From Taenia hydatigena (Eukaryota; Platyhelminthes; Cestoda; Cyclophyllidea; Taeniidae), in the NCBI GenBank assembly GCA_036345935.2, contig JADWOT020000005.1, forward strand, positions 5,017,960-5,081,959: a stretch of DNA of 64,000 bases, read 5' to 3'. The translations under genes were made by a program, and so were the position numbers. The notes beneath the pieces are model-generated. The model ran no database searches. It saw nothing but the letters and a program-made list of their open reading frames with translations, and had not been told where the DNA came from. Below are positions 1 through 12,248 of the stretch, one piece after another. The stretch's first letter is position 1. Each line of letters begins with the position of its first letter.

Positions 1-842
1 TAAATACGATCCACTAGACAATGCAACCCATACCTCTTTTAGTAAGACCACCAGTACGTATGCATCCATATATATCAAAAATACGTATCCCCGAGCAATA
101 CTTGACCATTGTAATGTGATCGGACTTTGAAATGCATGCTGCTTCTAAGTGTAACCAAAGTTCCTTAAGCGAATTCCTTCTTGCACTGCAATTTGGCAAC
201 ACACGAAAATGCACTTAAATGCAGTCTTTGCCCTGCAAAGACAACGCTAAAAATGTCCATAAGAGTTAGTTTGATTCTTCTAAAGCATTCTTAAAAGAAG
301 TAGGAGATGGTTGTGGAAAGAGCAGCTGACATAGACGCTCGTCTAGCCAGGTCCACCGGCTAATATATCAAAACAGGGCAGTGGCAACCCGCGGTTTTGA
401 AAAGACCCACTTCCAGGATGGAATACTCAGGCCAAGATTTGCCAAATCTGGATCATGAAGATACTCGCAAATTTTCAACACCACTACGGGTGGCAACTCG
501 GTAATGTTGCGCTGTGAGCTACTTTGTGCCTAAAATGTTTAGAAGGTGTGAGGGTCGGATATATAAAATATGGTGCGAAAAACAGTGACCGGGCAAGTAA
601 TTAGGGAGAACTAAGAGTTAGAAAATAAGATAGACAAGTAAACGTTAACGAAACCTGCCATCACTGGTGCGTACTAAAACAGATGGGTTGTGTGAGGAAG
701 ATGTCGAGGTTTAAATAGCTCTAGCCTGCGAGGGGAAGGGTCAAAATGACCCCACCTTGATGTGAGCATATTGGTTCTTTGCATGTCGTCCAATCCGAAC
801 GCAGAATATGCTGCTGGTATGCCTCAGACTTCGGAACATTAA
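1..842. other. No recognisable gene
   Basis: Short frames are interrupted by stops in all six frames. A 19-codon frame at about 308-364 reads MVVERAADIDARLARSTG, faintly like the helix before the C-terminal part of non-LTR reverse transcriptases. It is too short to call. Confidence 0.5.
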
Positions 843-995
843 GCCACCAGTGCGACAAGGTTCACGGCGAATGAGGTCACTCTAAATAGTGCACGATTGA
901 GAATGGCGAAAGCGACAGCGGTCGAAACAGTTGCGAAAGAGATACACTTCCCTTTTGATTGTATTCCTACAAAAAAGCCAATCGATATGCTTTAG
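843..995 (+). other. Exon-like open frame, unknown product
   Basis: Fifty sense codons lie between a TAA at 840 and a TAG at 993. The second half begins at an internal methionine (MAKATAVETVAKEI) and has the composition of a soluble helical protein. There is no clear acceptor or donor at either end and no family is recognised. Frames of this size are common by chance, so this is only a pointer for a homology search. Confidence 0.12.
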
Positions 996-3985
996 ATTAT
1001 CAACTGATCGGATAAGGCTCGCCGAAAAAGCGTTCATGGGGTAGTTTGATGTGGAGTGGTCCTGGTAACTCATAGACCAACCCTAATCGGCAGCACGCTG
1101 AGAGCACTGACTCAGACACGGGTGGTCTCATAAGTCTATGTTTTGTTTGCATAAACAGAAAGGTTTATCACGCGGTCTGTGGCGCATTGACTTCTGACCC
1201 CATGGGGAATACAATGGGGTTTTCGTTTTGCATCTGATGGTGTGGTGCAGTTTACCATGCTCCAAGTCAATCACTTCTCGCAGTAACTATGCCCTAATTG
1301 CATTGACAGTCTTCGCATTTGAGGGTGTTTTATAAGGCAAACCACCGAGAAATCATATGCATTTGCTTAGAGATTACTCTCCCTGTGATGTTGCTTTCAG
1401 AAAACTGGCGTCTTAAGAAGATAATTGCTATAAATAGTGCTTTGTAAAGTGTCTAGTTAAAGAATATTCTAAACTTTCTTAGGAATTAGTGTCTATAGTA
1501 TTTGAGTGGTTTAGGTCAGTCAAAGCATGAAGGTTGCCAAAGAATGGTCTCTTCCAAGTGTTACAGCCCATATATTAGCTTAAAAAACTTAAAAAGAACA
1601 ATATCCATCCCCTTTGGACTGTGCCACTTTCCATTAAATAACTTACCTGTAATATACACACATTCAATCTCCAAGCATTAAAAATCGGCAGATCGAACGC
1701 ATTTTGATGAAATCAGATTTAAAAACATTTGCATTGAACTCTTGAGAGCAGAAAAAAACCGTTCCAATTATAAGGTCGGAAGTGTAATAAGGCATACCAC
1801 TACGAGAATCTCACTCCTTTTTATGATAATATTCAGTCCACCTTTGCATCACGATGAGCTGCATCCCATCGCACAAAGAGGAGTCTATGAGTTACGTCAA
1901 TAACGTCCTAACTAGATCGTATGGGTGGATTCTTTATCCTAGCTATCACAACTCTATTCTAATCCGCATTACGTCCAGCTTGGCTGGGCTGAGGACATCC
2001 GTGCCCATGTATTCGCAGTGGGGATATATGAAGTGGAGAAACTGAACCGCTTCCCTCTTCATCAATTTATTTATAAAAGCAGCTATCCTACGAGATGCGT
2101 AAAGACAAAATTTTATGAAGTAAGCAATCCGAATGGATGATATTTAAGTACTAACGTGAAAGGCACCCATTGACAAAGGAGTGTAAAAGTGCTGCAGTGG
2201 CTGCGTTACACAAAACTACATGGTCGAAATGTAAAGAGTGTTATTTATTATGGGTAGCATGTTCTTCCATTAGCACTTTAATGCGAACCAATATTTTGAG
2301 GTTGGGTCAGTTTTGGGCCGGTTTCGCTTACCCGAATCGGTACACTTCCATTTCAAAGGTACAAACCTCTTATATTTTTTGTAAAATAAATGCAGCTTCT
2401 TCGAACTTTCTAAAGTTGCAGTCAAATTGATGGGTAGTTTCATAATTAGGTCATTTAGCGTGACTCGACTGCTGGTACACAGGTCAAGGACTAGTCTTGT
2501 AACCACTAGTGACCTTAATTGCGAATGTATACGCGAGACCTCAAGCGCTACTTTTTTGAACTTTCAAAGACAATCATAGGGCTGCTAGTGATAGTCTACG
2601 GTGTAACAGCCACTCACATAAATAGCGCAATGAGAAATAAGCCTTGGTATAATAAGCCCAACTATTCGTAAAATTACCTTCTGCAGTCGGATTAGACTAT
2701 CATATGGGGTGTCGCAAGTACCACCAGATTTTGTCCCACATCATGCGAATCGGTATCGAAGCAAAAATTGAAGGTGAAAGGTGATTCAAAAGCGGAGATA
2801 TAAACCAGCTATGTGTTATGGCTCTTGCCTTGCCAAAACTAAAATATTGGTCATTCTAAAAACTTATTTTGAAAACCAACTACTTTATTGTCACCCTAAA
2901 ACGTTTGGAATCCCTACTGAAATTATTTAAGGCAGTAATTTAATTTTGGTCACATTTTTAGCTCATTGCCATTCTCGGGCTGTAGCATTGGTGCACTACT
3001 TAGTTCCCTTTGGAGTAGAGTACAGCCTGATTGCGGATACCATCTTCTACAAGATGTTTCAACACACTGGATATGTGCAACACAGAGCACATCGCCTCGG
3101 GAGTGCAAACACTCGCAAACATGACAATGCAGAGACTCATGCTTTAACACAACCGCCATCTCGGTAAGTGTATTCCCTCCTCGCAAGTTCAATTCAACAG
3201 GAACAACTTAATCTATTTGATTCGTCTCATTCACGACCAGATTTTCGATTCGTGAAGCCGCTTCATTTTCTACGTACCATCAAAGTGTTCTGTTTTAATT
3301 TCATGAGAGTCTTCATTTTAACTCAACGGTCAGTCACTTTGTCGACCTTAAAAGGTCGTTTAATTAGTTGGTTTTGATTTTTTGAGCATTGCTGCCATCT
3401 GGGCTTGACGACGTCGCAGGGACCATTAAAAGTAAGTACCAAATCAGAAAAAGACCCTAGCAACAGTATAGCTTACTTGAATGCGCAAATGCTTTCAAAT
3501 TCCAGCGAACTTTTCGCACAGCGCTGCTATAGAAATGTGTTTAACTGTTTGATTCTGCAAGGCGACTCTTCCACAAAAGACGTAAGTTGATCATAGTGAA
3601 CCTTCAGTCTTGGACATAAAAGATCAAACGTCTATCCAAAATAAGGCTGCAACTGCATTCTTGTTATTGTTCGCTGAAATTATTTGTAATCGGTTGCTCA
3701 TCCCTGCCCTAAAAGAAGAAAGTTGTACAAGTTGAGCAACATAGAACATTCTGACTGGAGCTGTTGAGTGAAGCTGAAACTCATTAAAGCCAGATTTTAC
3801 GAAGAGACATTAACCTATCGATTCAACCCAGATGGCTGTTGCGGTTGATGGAATTAATTTCCAAAAAAAAATTTAGTTTGCTGGTAAACTAAAGGTTGAC
3901 TGAGATCCATTCCATGTTTGGAGAATCCTGTCCCAAGAAAATAATCACAACCAATTAATATTTGGAGGAATGTATTAATAATTTA
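996..3985. other. No recognisable gene
   Basis: AT-rich sequence with short overlapping frames on both strands, none recognisable. I see no tandem repeat, tRNA-like fold or transposon terminus. Confidence 0.5.
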
Positions 3986-4501
3986 TTATTTTATTAACAA
4001 CTTAATTCATTTTTTGCAAATATAAAAGAACTGAGAGCAGAACGTATATTAGGAAGCTATTTGCTTTCCTTAGGCTTATCATGCGCGCATTTTCTGCGTT
4101 TAGTGGTTGTAATACTTTGTTTGTTTGGACTACCGGTTGCGATCAGGGTCACAAATGTGGCCATATTGCCCTAGCTGCGTAGGCTGCCCTTAGGGCCATG
4201 CAGCAGCTCATTTCCCTCTGCCTGTTGAACAAGTATATCTTATTCTAGTATTTTGCCTTTTAAGAGATCCTCGGGACGCTACAATAGTACTTACATAAAT
4301 TCGGAACATTGATATTTGTTATTTATTTTTTGAGCATGGTGCTTGTAAATGCGTTCACATCTACTTAAGATCTTTAAGCCTGTCGAACTCTAACAATTTG
4401 CAATGAGATTTTTAGGTGCCTTTGAGCTAAACTTGAACGGATATGCCTTCAGAAGAAATTTGTCTGCGTTATTTTCTCGGTAACTATGCACTGAACATTG
4501 C
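3986..4501 (+). repeat. Direct segmental duplication, arm 1
   Basis: This segment aligns through most of its length with 4726-5061. Both arms start with a T-rich stretch followed by ATTAACAAC, then TATAAA-GAA, GAAGCTA, and near the end an identical 19-nt block (4420-4438 and 4979-4997), followed by GATATGCCTT and AATTTGTCTG. Many substitutions and small indels show the duplication is old. The only large difference is an extra block at 4107-4287 in this arm, which is a mobile-element insertion. Confidence 0.75.
4107..4287 (-). mobile_element. SINE-like dispersed element, copy C, inserted in duplication arm 1
   Basis: The reverse complement aligns along its length with 5090-5280 and 28018-28210. 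It starts TGTAGCGTCCCGAGG, has a centre rich in GGGCAAT-TGGCCAC, and ends in an AAACAAACAAAGTA-like tail. Because duplication arm 2 lacks exactly this block, the empty site defines the insert as about 181 bp. No clear target-site duplication survives. Its small size, lack of coding capacity and recurrence in both orientations suggest a non-autonomous retroposon. I cannot identify a tRNA- or 5S-derived promoter with confidence. Confidence 0.65.
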
Positions 4502-4725
4502 AAATGCGACGCTTAAACTTAACAATGCTAACAGGTCGACATACTTATATTTGTGTGTTTTACAAAACAGTAAATCGCAATAAAACACCTAAAGTATTAC
4601 TCAAAGGATAAGAAAGCATGACATGGTCCTTTTGATGCGTGTCAGTTTCACCATTCCTGGCTTAATTTCCCAAATTGGATTGTCCACGTTCCTCAAAAGA
4701 CGAATTTGATGGATTCAGCACGCTA

Positions 4726-5061
4726 TTTTCATTAACAACCCAATTTTTGTTTTTTTTTTTCAAAATATAAATGAATTAAAAGCAAAATGTAAACTACGAA
4801 GCTAGATGCCATCCTTAAGTTTCATAGGCGTGTAATTTCTAGGTTTAATGGCACTTACGAAAATTTGGAATACTGATATTTGATACTCCCTTTGAAATTG
4901 ATATTTGTGATGCATTCGTATCTGCTTATGAGTTTTGAGCTCGTCAAATCCAACAATTCGCTACGAGCTTATAGGAGACTTTGAGCTAAACTTGAACAGA
5001 TATGCCTTTGGAATGAATTTGTCTGTATCCTTTTCTTGGTAAGCACGTACTAAGCTTTGCC
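4726..5061 (+). repeat. Direct segmental duplication, arm 2
   Basis: Paralogue of 3986-4501 without the 181 bp insertion. The flanks of the empty site read TTTAATGG / CACTTACG here and TTTAGTGG / TACTTACA in arm 1. The arm ends about 30 bp before copy A of the same SINE-like element. Confidence 0.75.
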
Positions 5062-5089
5062 TGCTTCTCGGAAGTGAGAGAGGTGTCGC

Positions 5090-5280
5090 TGTAGCGTTCG
5101 AAGTTCCCTCAAAGGCAAAGGAAGGCAAAAATACCAAGGCAGAATATATGTATTTAATAGGGTGAGGGAACGGAGCAGCTGGTATGACTCCGATGCCAGA
5201 TCACGCGGCTCAGAGAAATATGGCTACCTCTGTGACTGAGACCGAAATTGGCAGTCAAACAAACAAAGTAGTACAGTCGC
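5090..5280 (+). mobile_element. SINE-like dispersed element, copy A
   Basis: Shares TGTAGCG at its start, then GGCAGAATATATGTAT (5140-5155) and TGTGACTGA-ACCGAA-TTGGCAG (from 5231) with copy B at 28018-28210, and matches copy C in reverse complement. In one frame copies A and B encode the related peptides TETEIGSQTNKVVQS and TETEVGSQVNEVIHS. An internal TTCGAAGTTCC resembles a pol III B box, but no matching A box is evident. Confidence 0.65.
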
Positions 5281-5385
5281 GACTTATTTGGGTAGGAGCA
5301 TGGAGAGGAATGGAGCTGATGTGCAGTTCTTTATTTAATCAGTTAGCGAAATCGGGATTGGTTGCAGCTGGCCATGAGGTGCTTG

Positions 5386-5604
5386 CTAAATGTGAATCAA
5401 TGCCAGTCGAGGATTCGTAAAAATACCCTTAAAGAAATTTTCATAGGAAGCCTGATCTGTCGTTGGTACTACGTCTCCATCGAAAAGCACGACAACATTG
5501 CCTTTATCATACTCTATCGGTACATAAACACCCTCGTTTAAGATGCAGGGCTTCTTTTTGTAGTTATTTTGTTCCAGATGTTTGGGGTTAAAATGCACGC
5601 TTGG
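5386..5604 (-). CDS. Candidate exon, unknown product
   Basis: About 72 codons are open on the minus strand after an in-frame TGA and end at a TAG at 5386. The frame has no ATG near its start, only a GTG codon, so if real it is an internal or terminal exon. The product has a hydrophilic lysine-rich beginning followed by an acidic and hydrophobic core that includes GVYVPIEYDKGNVVVLFDGD, which reads like a folded domain. A weak donor (AGG before GTATTT) lies near the 3' end. No family is recognised. The opposite strand carries unrelated short frames. Chance remains a real possibility. Confidence 0.28.
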   Translation of the reverse strand, partial: PSVHFNPKHLEQNNYKKKPCILNEGVYVPIEYDKGNVVVLFDGDVVPTTDQASYENFFKGIFTNPRLALIHI

Positions 5605-8600
5605 TCACTCAAACTATCAGCACCGCAACCACCACAAGAAGCTGTGTGCAATTCACTAGCAGCTTATGCGCCAAATCCAGCCCCAACAGTGGCAATTAAA
5701 GGCGTACAGGCCTCATTCGCTTGACACCAAAAAGAGTCAGGGGGTCGTTGCCTAAGTCCTCTTTCCTTGTCACCGCCTTGGTGCTGTTGACGATCTCTGC
5801 TACCGTATTTCTAGGTGGAAAGCCATTGCGAATATATTGGTGCCCAGGAGTTGCAAGGCAAAACTGGCATGGGATTTTGTGTTCACTGAAGTGGGCTTGC
5901 CGATAAACGAGCATCGCTAAAAGGGGAGGAGGAGAAGGAAGGCATCTATTTTGCGCTGACAACGAATTAATCATAAAAGGCTTTTGTAAGCAAACAACAT
6001 GTTGCATAATTGAGTTTTCAAATTTTACGTGACTCTTTTAAAGTCATGGCTTCAAAGCTGCAATCTTTGCTGCCTACGTGCTATAGTTCATTATCTATCC
6101 CAATTTTTGCGCCCAACACATCATAAAGTCAAGATATTTTGGCTAAAGAAGCAATGTTTGCTTCCTCCTGGCTGCATACTTCGTACGTGAAATCTGAGAA
6201 TGACCGGTAGCTGACTGGAAAAAGCCTAAGCAGTCGATTGATTATGTTGACTAAGCCACATTAGCATGCTGACAATAAAGGTGGCGACAAACTTTTCCTG
6301 CCCCCTGCTTCTTTCCAGTTCACCTATCTAACACCTACTCGTTTTAGTGCATTTTCCGGATTTCGATTAAGCATTTTTTGCGTGGCATAGACAGAGAGAT
6401 GCATGTTCTCCCCGTTCCATGCCTCTAACAGCAATGACGCTTAAGCCGCCAGAAAAGAATCTGCCAAAAAGGTTAGACGCACGAAAAAACGCCTGCTATG
6501 AGAATCAACAGACTCAAACAGATAAAGGTACCAAAAAACCCTTCTTTTCAAGCAATTTAGAATTCGCCACATTTTGACTACACCCATACATCCACGCCAT
6601 TGCAAATTATCGCGTTTAGGGTATTTATGAGTATAATTTGGTACTCCTATTTCATTTGATAAAAAAATAACTAGGTTCCATTACTGATTGTATGCTATCT
6701 TGCTACAGACAGTTCAATATGACATGGCTCTTTACATGGGTGACGCACACTAGGTAAGACAGAGTAGACTTTCCTAAACAGCAATAAAAAACTGCGTAAA
6801 AAGATAAATAATAATACATATTCACGCCAAAAGCATAAATGCAAGAGCAAAGCAATGCATGATGCAGCAAAACTTTGGGGTACTGCGCAGTGCTGGCAGA
6901 TTATCACAGCGGACGCAAGTGGTAGCAGTGGAACGGGTTTGATAGAGGTGGCAGCGCATCAAACTTACCTTGTGCCGGGTTCAGGTTGATCGTTCACTTT
7001 CTTCTCTACAAATTTGTGCGCTTTTCACATCCGTACCATCTCGCACCACACGTTATTCTAACAACTGATGAAGCGGTCGCCATGGCATTTATCTCACTCA
7101 AACAAATAAGTAAGGAACATGAAAGTGTTCCATACTTTAGCGTTTAACTAGGCGCACGAAGTGCAACTGAAATCATGCCCGGCTGGATGGCAAGCAAGAG
7201 ATGCGTGTATGCATGAGACTAGAAATTGCCCCTATCACGAATTCCACCGAGAAACTTAAGCGTAGAGACCGGTATGAACGATTCTTCATCACAGATGAGC
7301 CAGCGGGGATGTGGTCATCAATTTGTCAGACTTATCCGTTGCAGCATTTATAACTCCGCTTGCAAAACATGCAGTTTTTTGTACCGCACTAATCTATTTA
7401 TTAATGTTTACGTCATTTGTACAACTTTTGGCGCCCAAATAGAAAAAAATTTTTCCATAATTCTGCAAAGTAAGAGGCACGCAAAATAAGTACAAGCGAC
7501 CATAGTGAAGAAAGTTTGTAATTAAATTGAAATGCGCAAGAACGATGCGAACGATGGTAACCTTCCAGAATCCCCTACCTCGGATAATCCTAAAACATTC
7601 TGTGCCGCATAAGCATATCCTAAAAGAATTCGTGCTTTGACCTGCAACACATCGTAGTAAGAACTGAATTCAGATGAAGTTCGTATGGATGCCACGATTG
7701 AGTGGAGCAACGCTTTGTTAATCGAACCAGACCATCCTAAACTCACTCATGCGTGATCCGAAAAAGGGAATTGGAAGTAACTCAAAACGTCTAATTGGTA
7801 GACTACACGAGACATTCATTTTACATTCATCTGCTTTCTGGATTCGAAATAAAACCTTTGTTACTGCCACTGAATATGCGGATGTAAAGAAGGAATAGTT
7901 AAAAATTTGCACACTTCATTTGCATTTTAGTGCAGTGAAACGATGTCAACAGCTTTTTGCATTGTAGCGCAATGCTTGCGTTTAAAGGGCAGACTTTCTA
8001 AAGCACATTAGAAGCAAAGTAGTACAATTGCTCTGATCAAATATTTGCTCTTTAGAATGCCTGACAATAAATGGAAAAGCATATCTACAGTTCTAAATTA
8101 TTTGAATAGATTCATGCCATGGGCTGGCATGAAATACTGCTTGTGGGCTTCGCGCGTCACATTCAAATCTCAAAGTTGTACACTTTGGCAGGAAGTAAGC
8201 CAAATTGTGTATGCACTTGTTGCCTCACTCACTAGCAAATCGTTGTTTTACGAGGAGATTCGGCAGCACAACTTGTAGTTACTCCTCTAAGTGGTCATTT
8301 CTCTTGACATCCTATACCTCGCAAATGGAGCCACATGGCTGAAAGGGAGGCTCTCTCGTGCCTGAGCTGCTGTGAGTCCTAGCACAATGACTATATTTAA
8401 AAAGCCTTGCGTCTTACCAGCTTCTTTCAGCCACTACCTCTTAAGAATGACGACCCGAATTCCTATGACACAAATCGTTTGATGTTACTCGGAGATCAAA
8501 CTTGTGACTATGTCCAATAGCTTTGATTGCCTTGTATTTAGTCTAAAAGCAGGCCTCCTAGACGAATCTATTTGCTCAAATTCTTTCCTAGCGCTATGCA

Positions 8601-10262
8601 CTCTGATTCGTTGTGATCATAGGTTCTGATTACACTAAGGCGGTTTTAAAACATCATTCGACTGTAAAAAGCGGAAATTTGGTTCGTAGCCTTTTACCTC
8701 ATTGTTAAATATGGATTGCTGGAACGAGGTCGACGTCTTCCTCTCTTCCTCCCAGCTAAGTAAGAGTCACGTTTATGGGCATTACATGAAATGACCCAGT
8801 TCAGAGATCATAAGGGTGTGTCACCACCACCTAACCCCATCGACACCTCTTCTACGTGAATGTGCTTAAAGCCAAAACGTGTTTTAGGTGCCTATGGGTG
8901 TTTTCCTATTCTTCGGAAGCATAGCTGTGTTGTAGCAATATTAACAACATTTCAAACGGCGTTCGGGCATCTAATGCTTTGACGGTGTTTTGTTCTTGCA
9001 GACCCTGCTGCCTGTACATTTAATTATTCTTGCACCAAAGGCAATTTCCAACAATTTCAAAGTTCGCTTTGCAAGTGCGTCATAGGAATATTTTTCTTTG
9101 CTTAAGTAGTCGCTATACTTTGTTCGTACCCCATTTCCTGTTTGTCTTGATGACGCCTTTTAAAATGAATTCATTTTGTCTGCGAACTTGATTTCAAAGC
9201 TACGCTATAATTCCATAATAAAGCATGCTTTGGGCTTTACTTTCTTCAAATTCTACTAAGGTGCTAAAGCCTAACTGATTCTGACAATATGGCACACCTC
9301 ATTGATGCATCATTTCAGTTCATTTTCACTTGCTCATGCACTAACTGCCAAGCCGTGCCGCAGAACATCATTAGAGACCTTTACTTAAGTCAGAACCATT
9401 AACTTGTGCCTGCCAGTCACAGCCAAAGCCGGAAACTCTACTTCAAATGAAATTTTTTTTGCACTAAGCAATGTAGAATGTGCTGATGAGAAAGTTACAA
9501 GTTTATTAACATAACTGCATCCAAGTATATTGAATTTGGAGCCACCGAAACGCTTTCATTGGTGGCTGATGAATCTCCAGCCCATGCGTTGACCATTAAT
9601 TAATGAAGTGATTCTATAAGTCACCTGATGACGATGTTTCATTATTTAGCTGGCTACGAGGCGAGCAGGTAGGTAAGCAAGTAAGCGGGATGCTTACCAT
9701 TCTCTCTATTCAGACATTACTGAGCGTTATTAGCCCCACATGGAATATATACGCAGCACACAAACCGCAATTTCGTTTATCCACTGAAAGCAGTTGTGTC
9801 AACATGCACTTATAAAACACATGCTGTCATTTGGGTTATTTGCTGTTGTTCAACATGTTCATTTTGTTTTCAGACTTCTGGTATGATATCCCAATGAATG
9901 ATATCCTAATGAATGAATATCCCAGATGGTCGTCGCTAACATACGACGAAGAATAGGAAATTAACAGTCACTGTTTTCCTCCATAAACCCTAGCTTCGGT
10001 GGCCATACCTGCTTTTTCACCTAATGAACATGGACATTTGCCAGCTGAGACACAGAACTTGCAAAATAATTTGATGCCGCTGCAATATTGATGGACGGTC
10101 CTTGGCGCACCACCATATTCCACAGGTTTTCATTAAGTGACGATCCTACATTCTAACAATGCAGACCTTATGGTGCGCTATCCTTTCCAACAAGGTCCAC
10201 TTTACTCGCCATCAAGACAATGTTAAATTTGCTGCAATGAGAGTACGTATTTCAAGCCAGAT
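5605..10262. other. No recognisable gene
   Basis: Mostly AT-rich sequence without a supported gene. Both strands at 5696-6007 are open for 60-100 codons, but neither product is recognisable. A small 15-bp tandem duplication lies at 9884-9924, a 7-bp inverted repeat at 9540-9567 and a 12-bp palindrome at 9594-9605. Confidence 0.45.
9884..9924. repeat. Short 15-bp tandem repeat
   Basis: Two adjacent units, TGATATCCCAATGAA and TGATATCCTAATGAA, differ at one base and are followed by a partial third. Confidence 0.7.
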
Positions 10263-10405
10263 TTGACCACCTTTGATTATCACCAAAATTTGCATGGCTA
10301 TGAGAACTCGAGTGCCGCTTACAGACTGCAGCAAAATCAGTCACCACAATCGCACAATTGTTTTGACGATTATCTGGACTATCAAAAAGGCACATTGATT
10401 GAGAT
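10263..10405 (+). CDS. Candidate exon, unknown product
   Basis: The open frame has the composition of a soluble protein, with many Asn, Gln and Tyr residues (for example QQNQSPQSHNCFDDYLDYQK). It reaches a donor-like AG/GTAATT at about 10405, while the frame itself stays open to 10535. A weak AG acceptor lies near 10260. The antisense strand is also open, so strand choice is uncertain. No domain is recognised. Confidence 0.18.
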
Positions 10406-10546
10406 AGGTAATTGGCTACCATTCGGTATGGTGGCGCAACCCACATATCAGCCTATTGATCTTTCCTTCGGTGTCCCAAAAATGGCCAGAAGGTTAAAAC
10501 AGGACATGGGGCAGATACGAAGGACTCCTGCCTGAAGAAGCAGTGA

Positions 10547-10735
10547 GTGGTATATCTGCCAGATATGAAGTGCCAAACGTGTGGCACACCCAATTTGACA
10601 GTTCACGGGAGGAGTTCTCATCCATTTGCGTGGAAGGGACTGATTTCAAGCTCTCGGATTCATTGGAACGGTCAGCAATTACACTGCGATTGCGCGACGA
10701 GGTGTCGTGGCAGGCGACGTGGGTCTAACTTATAA
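10547..10735 (+). other. Cysteine-containing open frame
   Basis: 62 codons ending in TAA with cysteines in CQTCG and LHCDCATRC arrangements and a basic RGRRRG tail. It is in a different frame from the preceding candidate. The CDC motif recalls cysteine-rich caps of extracellular leucine-rich repeat proteins, but the surrounding residues do not fit well and I do not assign it. Confidence 0.15.
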
Positions 10736-11888
10736 AGGTAATTATCAGCAAGAACAGCAGGACTGAGTGATGATGGTAAAGGAAAAAGACTCGGATGAAG
10801 ATTCCCGTTCACACAATCCTTTAACTCTACTCGTGAAGCGGCTTTAGCATTACAAAGTTGGGTGTCTCGAATAAACCACTCTGGGATAGCCTGAGAGGGG
10901 CGGTTTGATTATCCATCATAGACCAACTTTCCACAATTCTTTTAGGAACTATCGTTTTGTTTCATTTCGTCAGTTAGGAATGCAAAAGGTAAGGCAAGCA
11001 GACTGCTTATAGAAATGATTAGGGGGTGGTTGGATGTAGTATCGCCTCACAGGCTTTGAATTCGCTCCTTACCACAGTCATCGCCGGCATCGTTTCTCAA
11101 GATGAACCAAGCTTTTTGAAAAGGAAATCACCCCTGATGCATTATGTCTTACTTTATTCATGCCTTTCTTTTAAAATGCGTTTGAATTGTACTGATGCAA
11201 TTCGAAAGCATAAATCCTATAAGTGCGAATACAATAAGTGGCACGGTTTGGATATTGGAAAAGGGACAAGGAAATTTGTAGACACCTTGCAATAAAAATT
11301 GTACCCGCTTTCTTCATAACTGGTAACTACACCGATTTGAGGAACCGCACCCCTTTCTAATATGTTTCATCAGTGACGACTACCTCATTAAAATATTTTG
11401 GTTAGGGTTAGGACTTAGGAGGTCTAGCAATCTTCCTTCACTTTTTGAGAAACAATGGCCTTCCTCCCTCCTTATAAACTTTTGCATAACGGATCAAGAA
11501 GTGTAGCGTAAAGAAATATTTTTGGGCCGTGAAGATGCTCTCGTCTCATCGTCGTAGTGGTTTTCGCTTTCGAGTCGACCCAACTCTACAACTCATTCAA
11601 ATTGTCTGGATAATCACCCTCAGTGGCAAGGCGTCAAGAGGATACTTTGAAATTTACCTTGATCCGATGCATAATTCTTGCCTTGATTAGTGTCTTGTAA
11701 TGATTGCAGGTGCCGTATCGCCGGTCGAGCCAGTACCAACTAGATTATCTCAGCTGAGACAAAACTCAGGATTTCCTTCTGCTTTGCTTAATTTTGGACC
11801 CGAATTAGCTCGCTTTACAGCGGTTACAATAACAGGACACCATTCGGCACGCCTAATTACTGCACTTTACGCATAAAGTCATCTATGT
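10736..11888. other. No recognisable gene; short telomere-like motif
   Basis: Nothing supported. Around 11398-11420 there are two adjacent TTAGGG-like units and a degenerate third, too few to call an interstitial telomere. Confidence 0.45.
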
Positions 11889-12248
11889 ATGCTAATGGCA
11901 CGCAATAAATATATTTTAGAAGCCACTTCTTTGGAACAGCATTCGAAGATTACCAAAGTTCAATGGTGCCGTCAAGTTGGGATTTCGTGCAGCCTCCCAC
12001 CACTGCTACTGCGTTCTTGTACTCATCTCCTAGTCATAAGGCAATGCATTCAAAGCAGCTCTGCCATAGATAGGTTTCCTGAAATGGCTGGTCGTCGCAC
12101 CACAGTCTGCCTCACTAAATCAATGGTGTGGGAAGCCACCGTTCTGTGCCTACTGGGCACTAGCTTCTTTCAATTCCTAGCGTTTGCGTTCGTGGATGAC
12201 TCTATTGTGTATGCAAAGGAGGTTTCTTCCTTTGAACAATGCCGATAG
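11889..12248 (+). pseudogene. Possible reverse-transcriptase relic (weak)
   Basis: A 119-codon frame whose last third contains FAFVDDSIVYAKEVSSFEQ, with FVDD at 12189-12200. The x-x-DD motif followed by a hydrophobic stretch and K resembles the catalytic palm of LTR-retrotransposon reverse transcriptases (known pattern Y/F-x-DD-I-x-x-x-S/A-K). Nothing upstream matches the expected palm or fingers motifs, and the frame stops soon after. It may be a tiny decayed fragment or chance. Confidence 0.15.
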
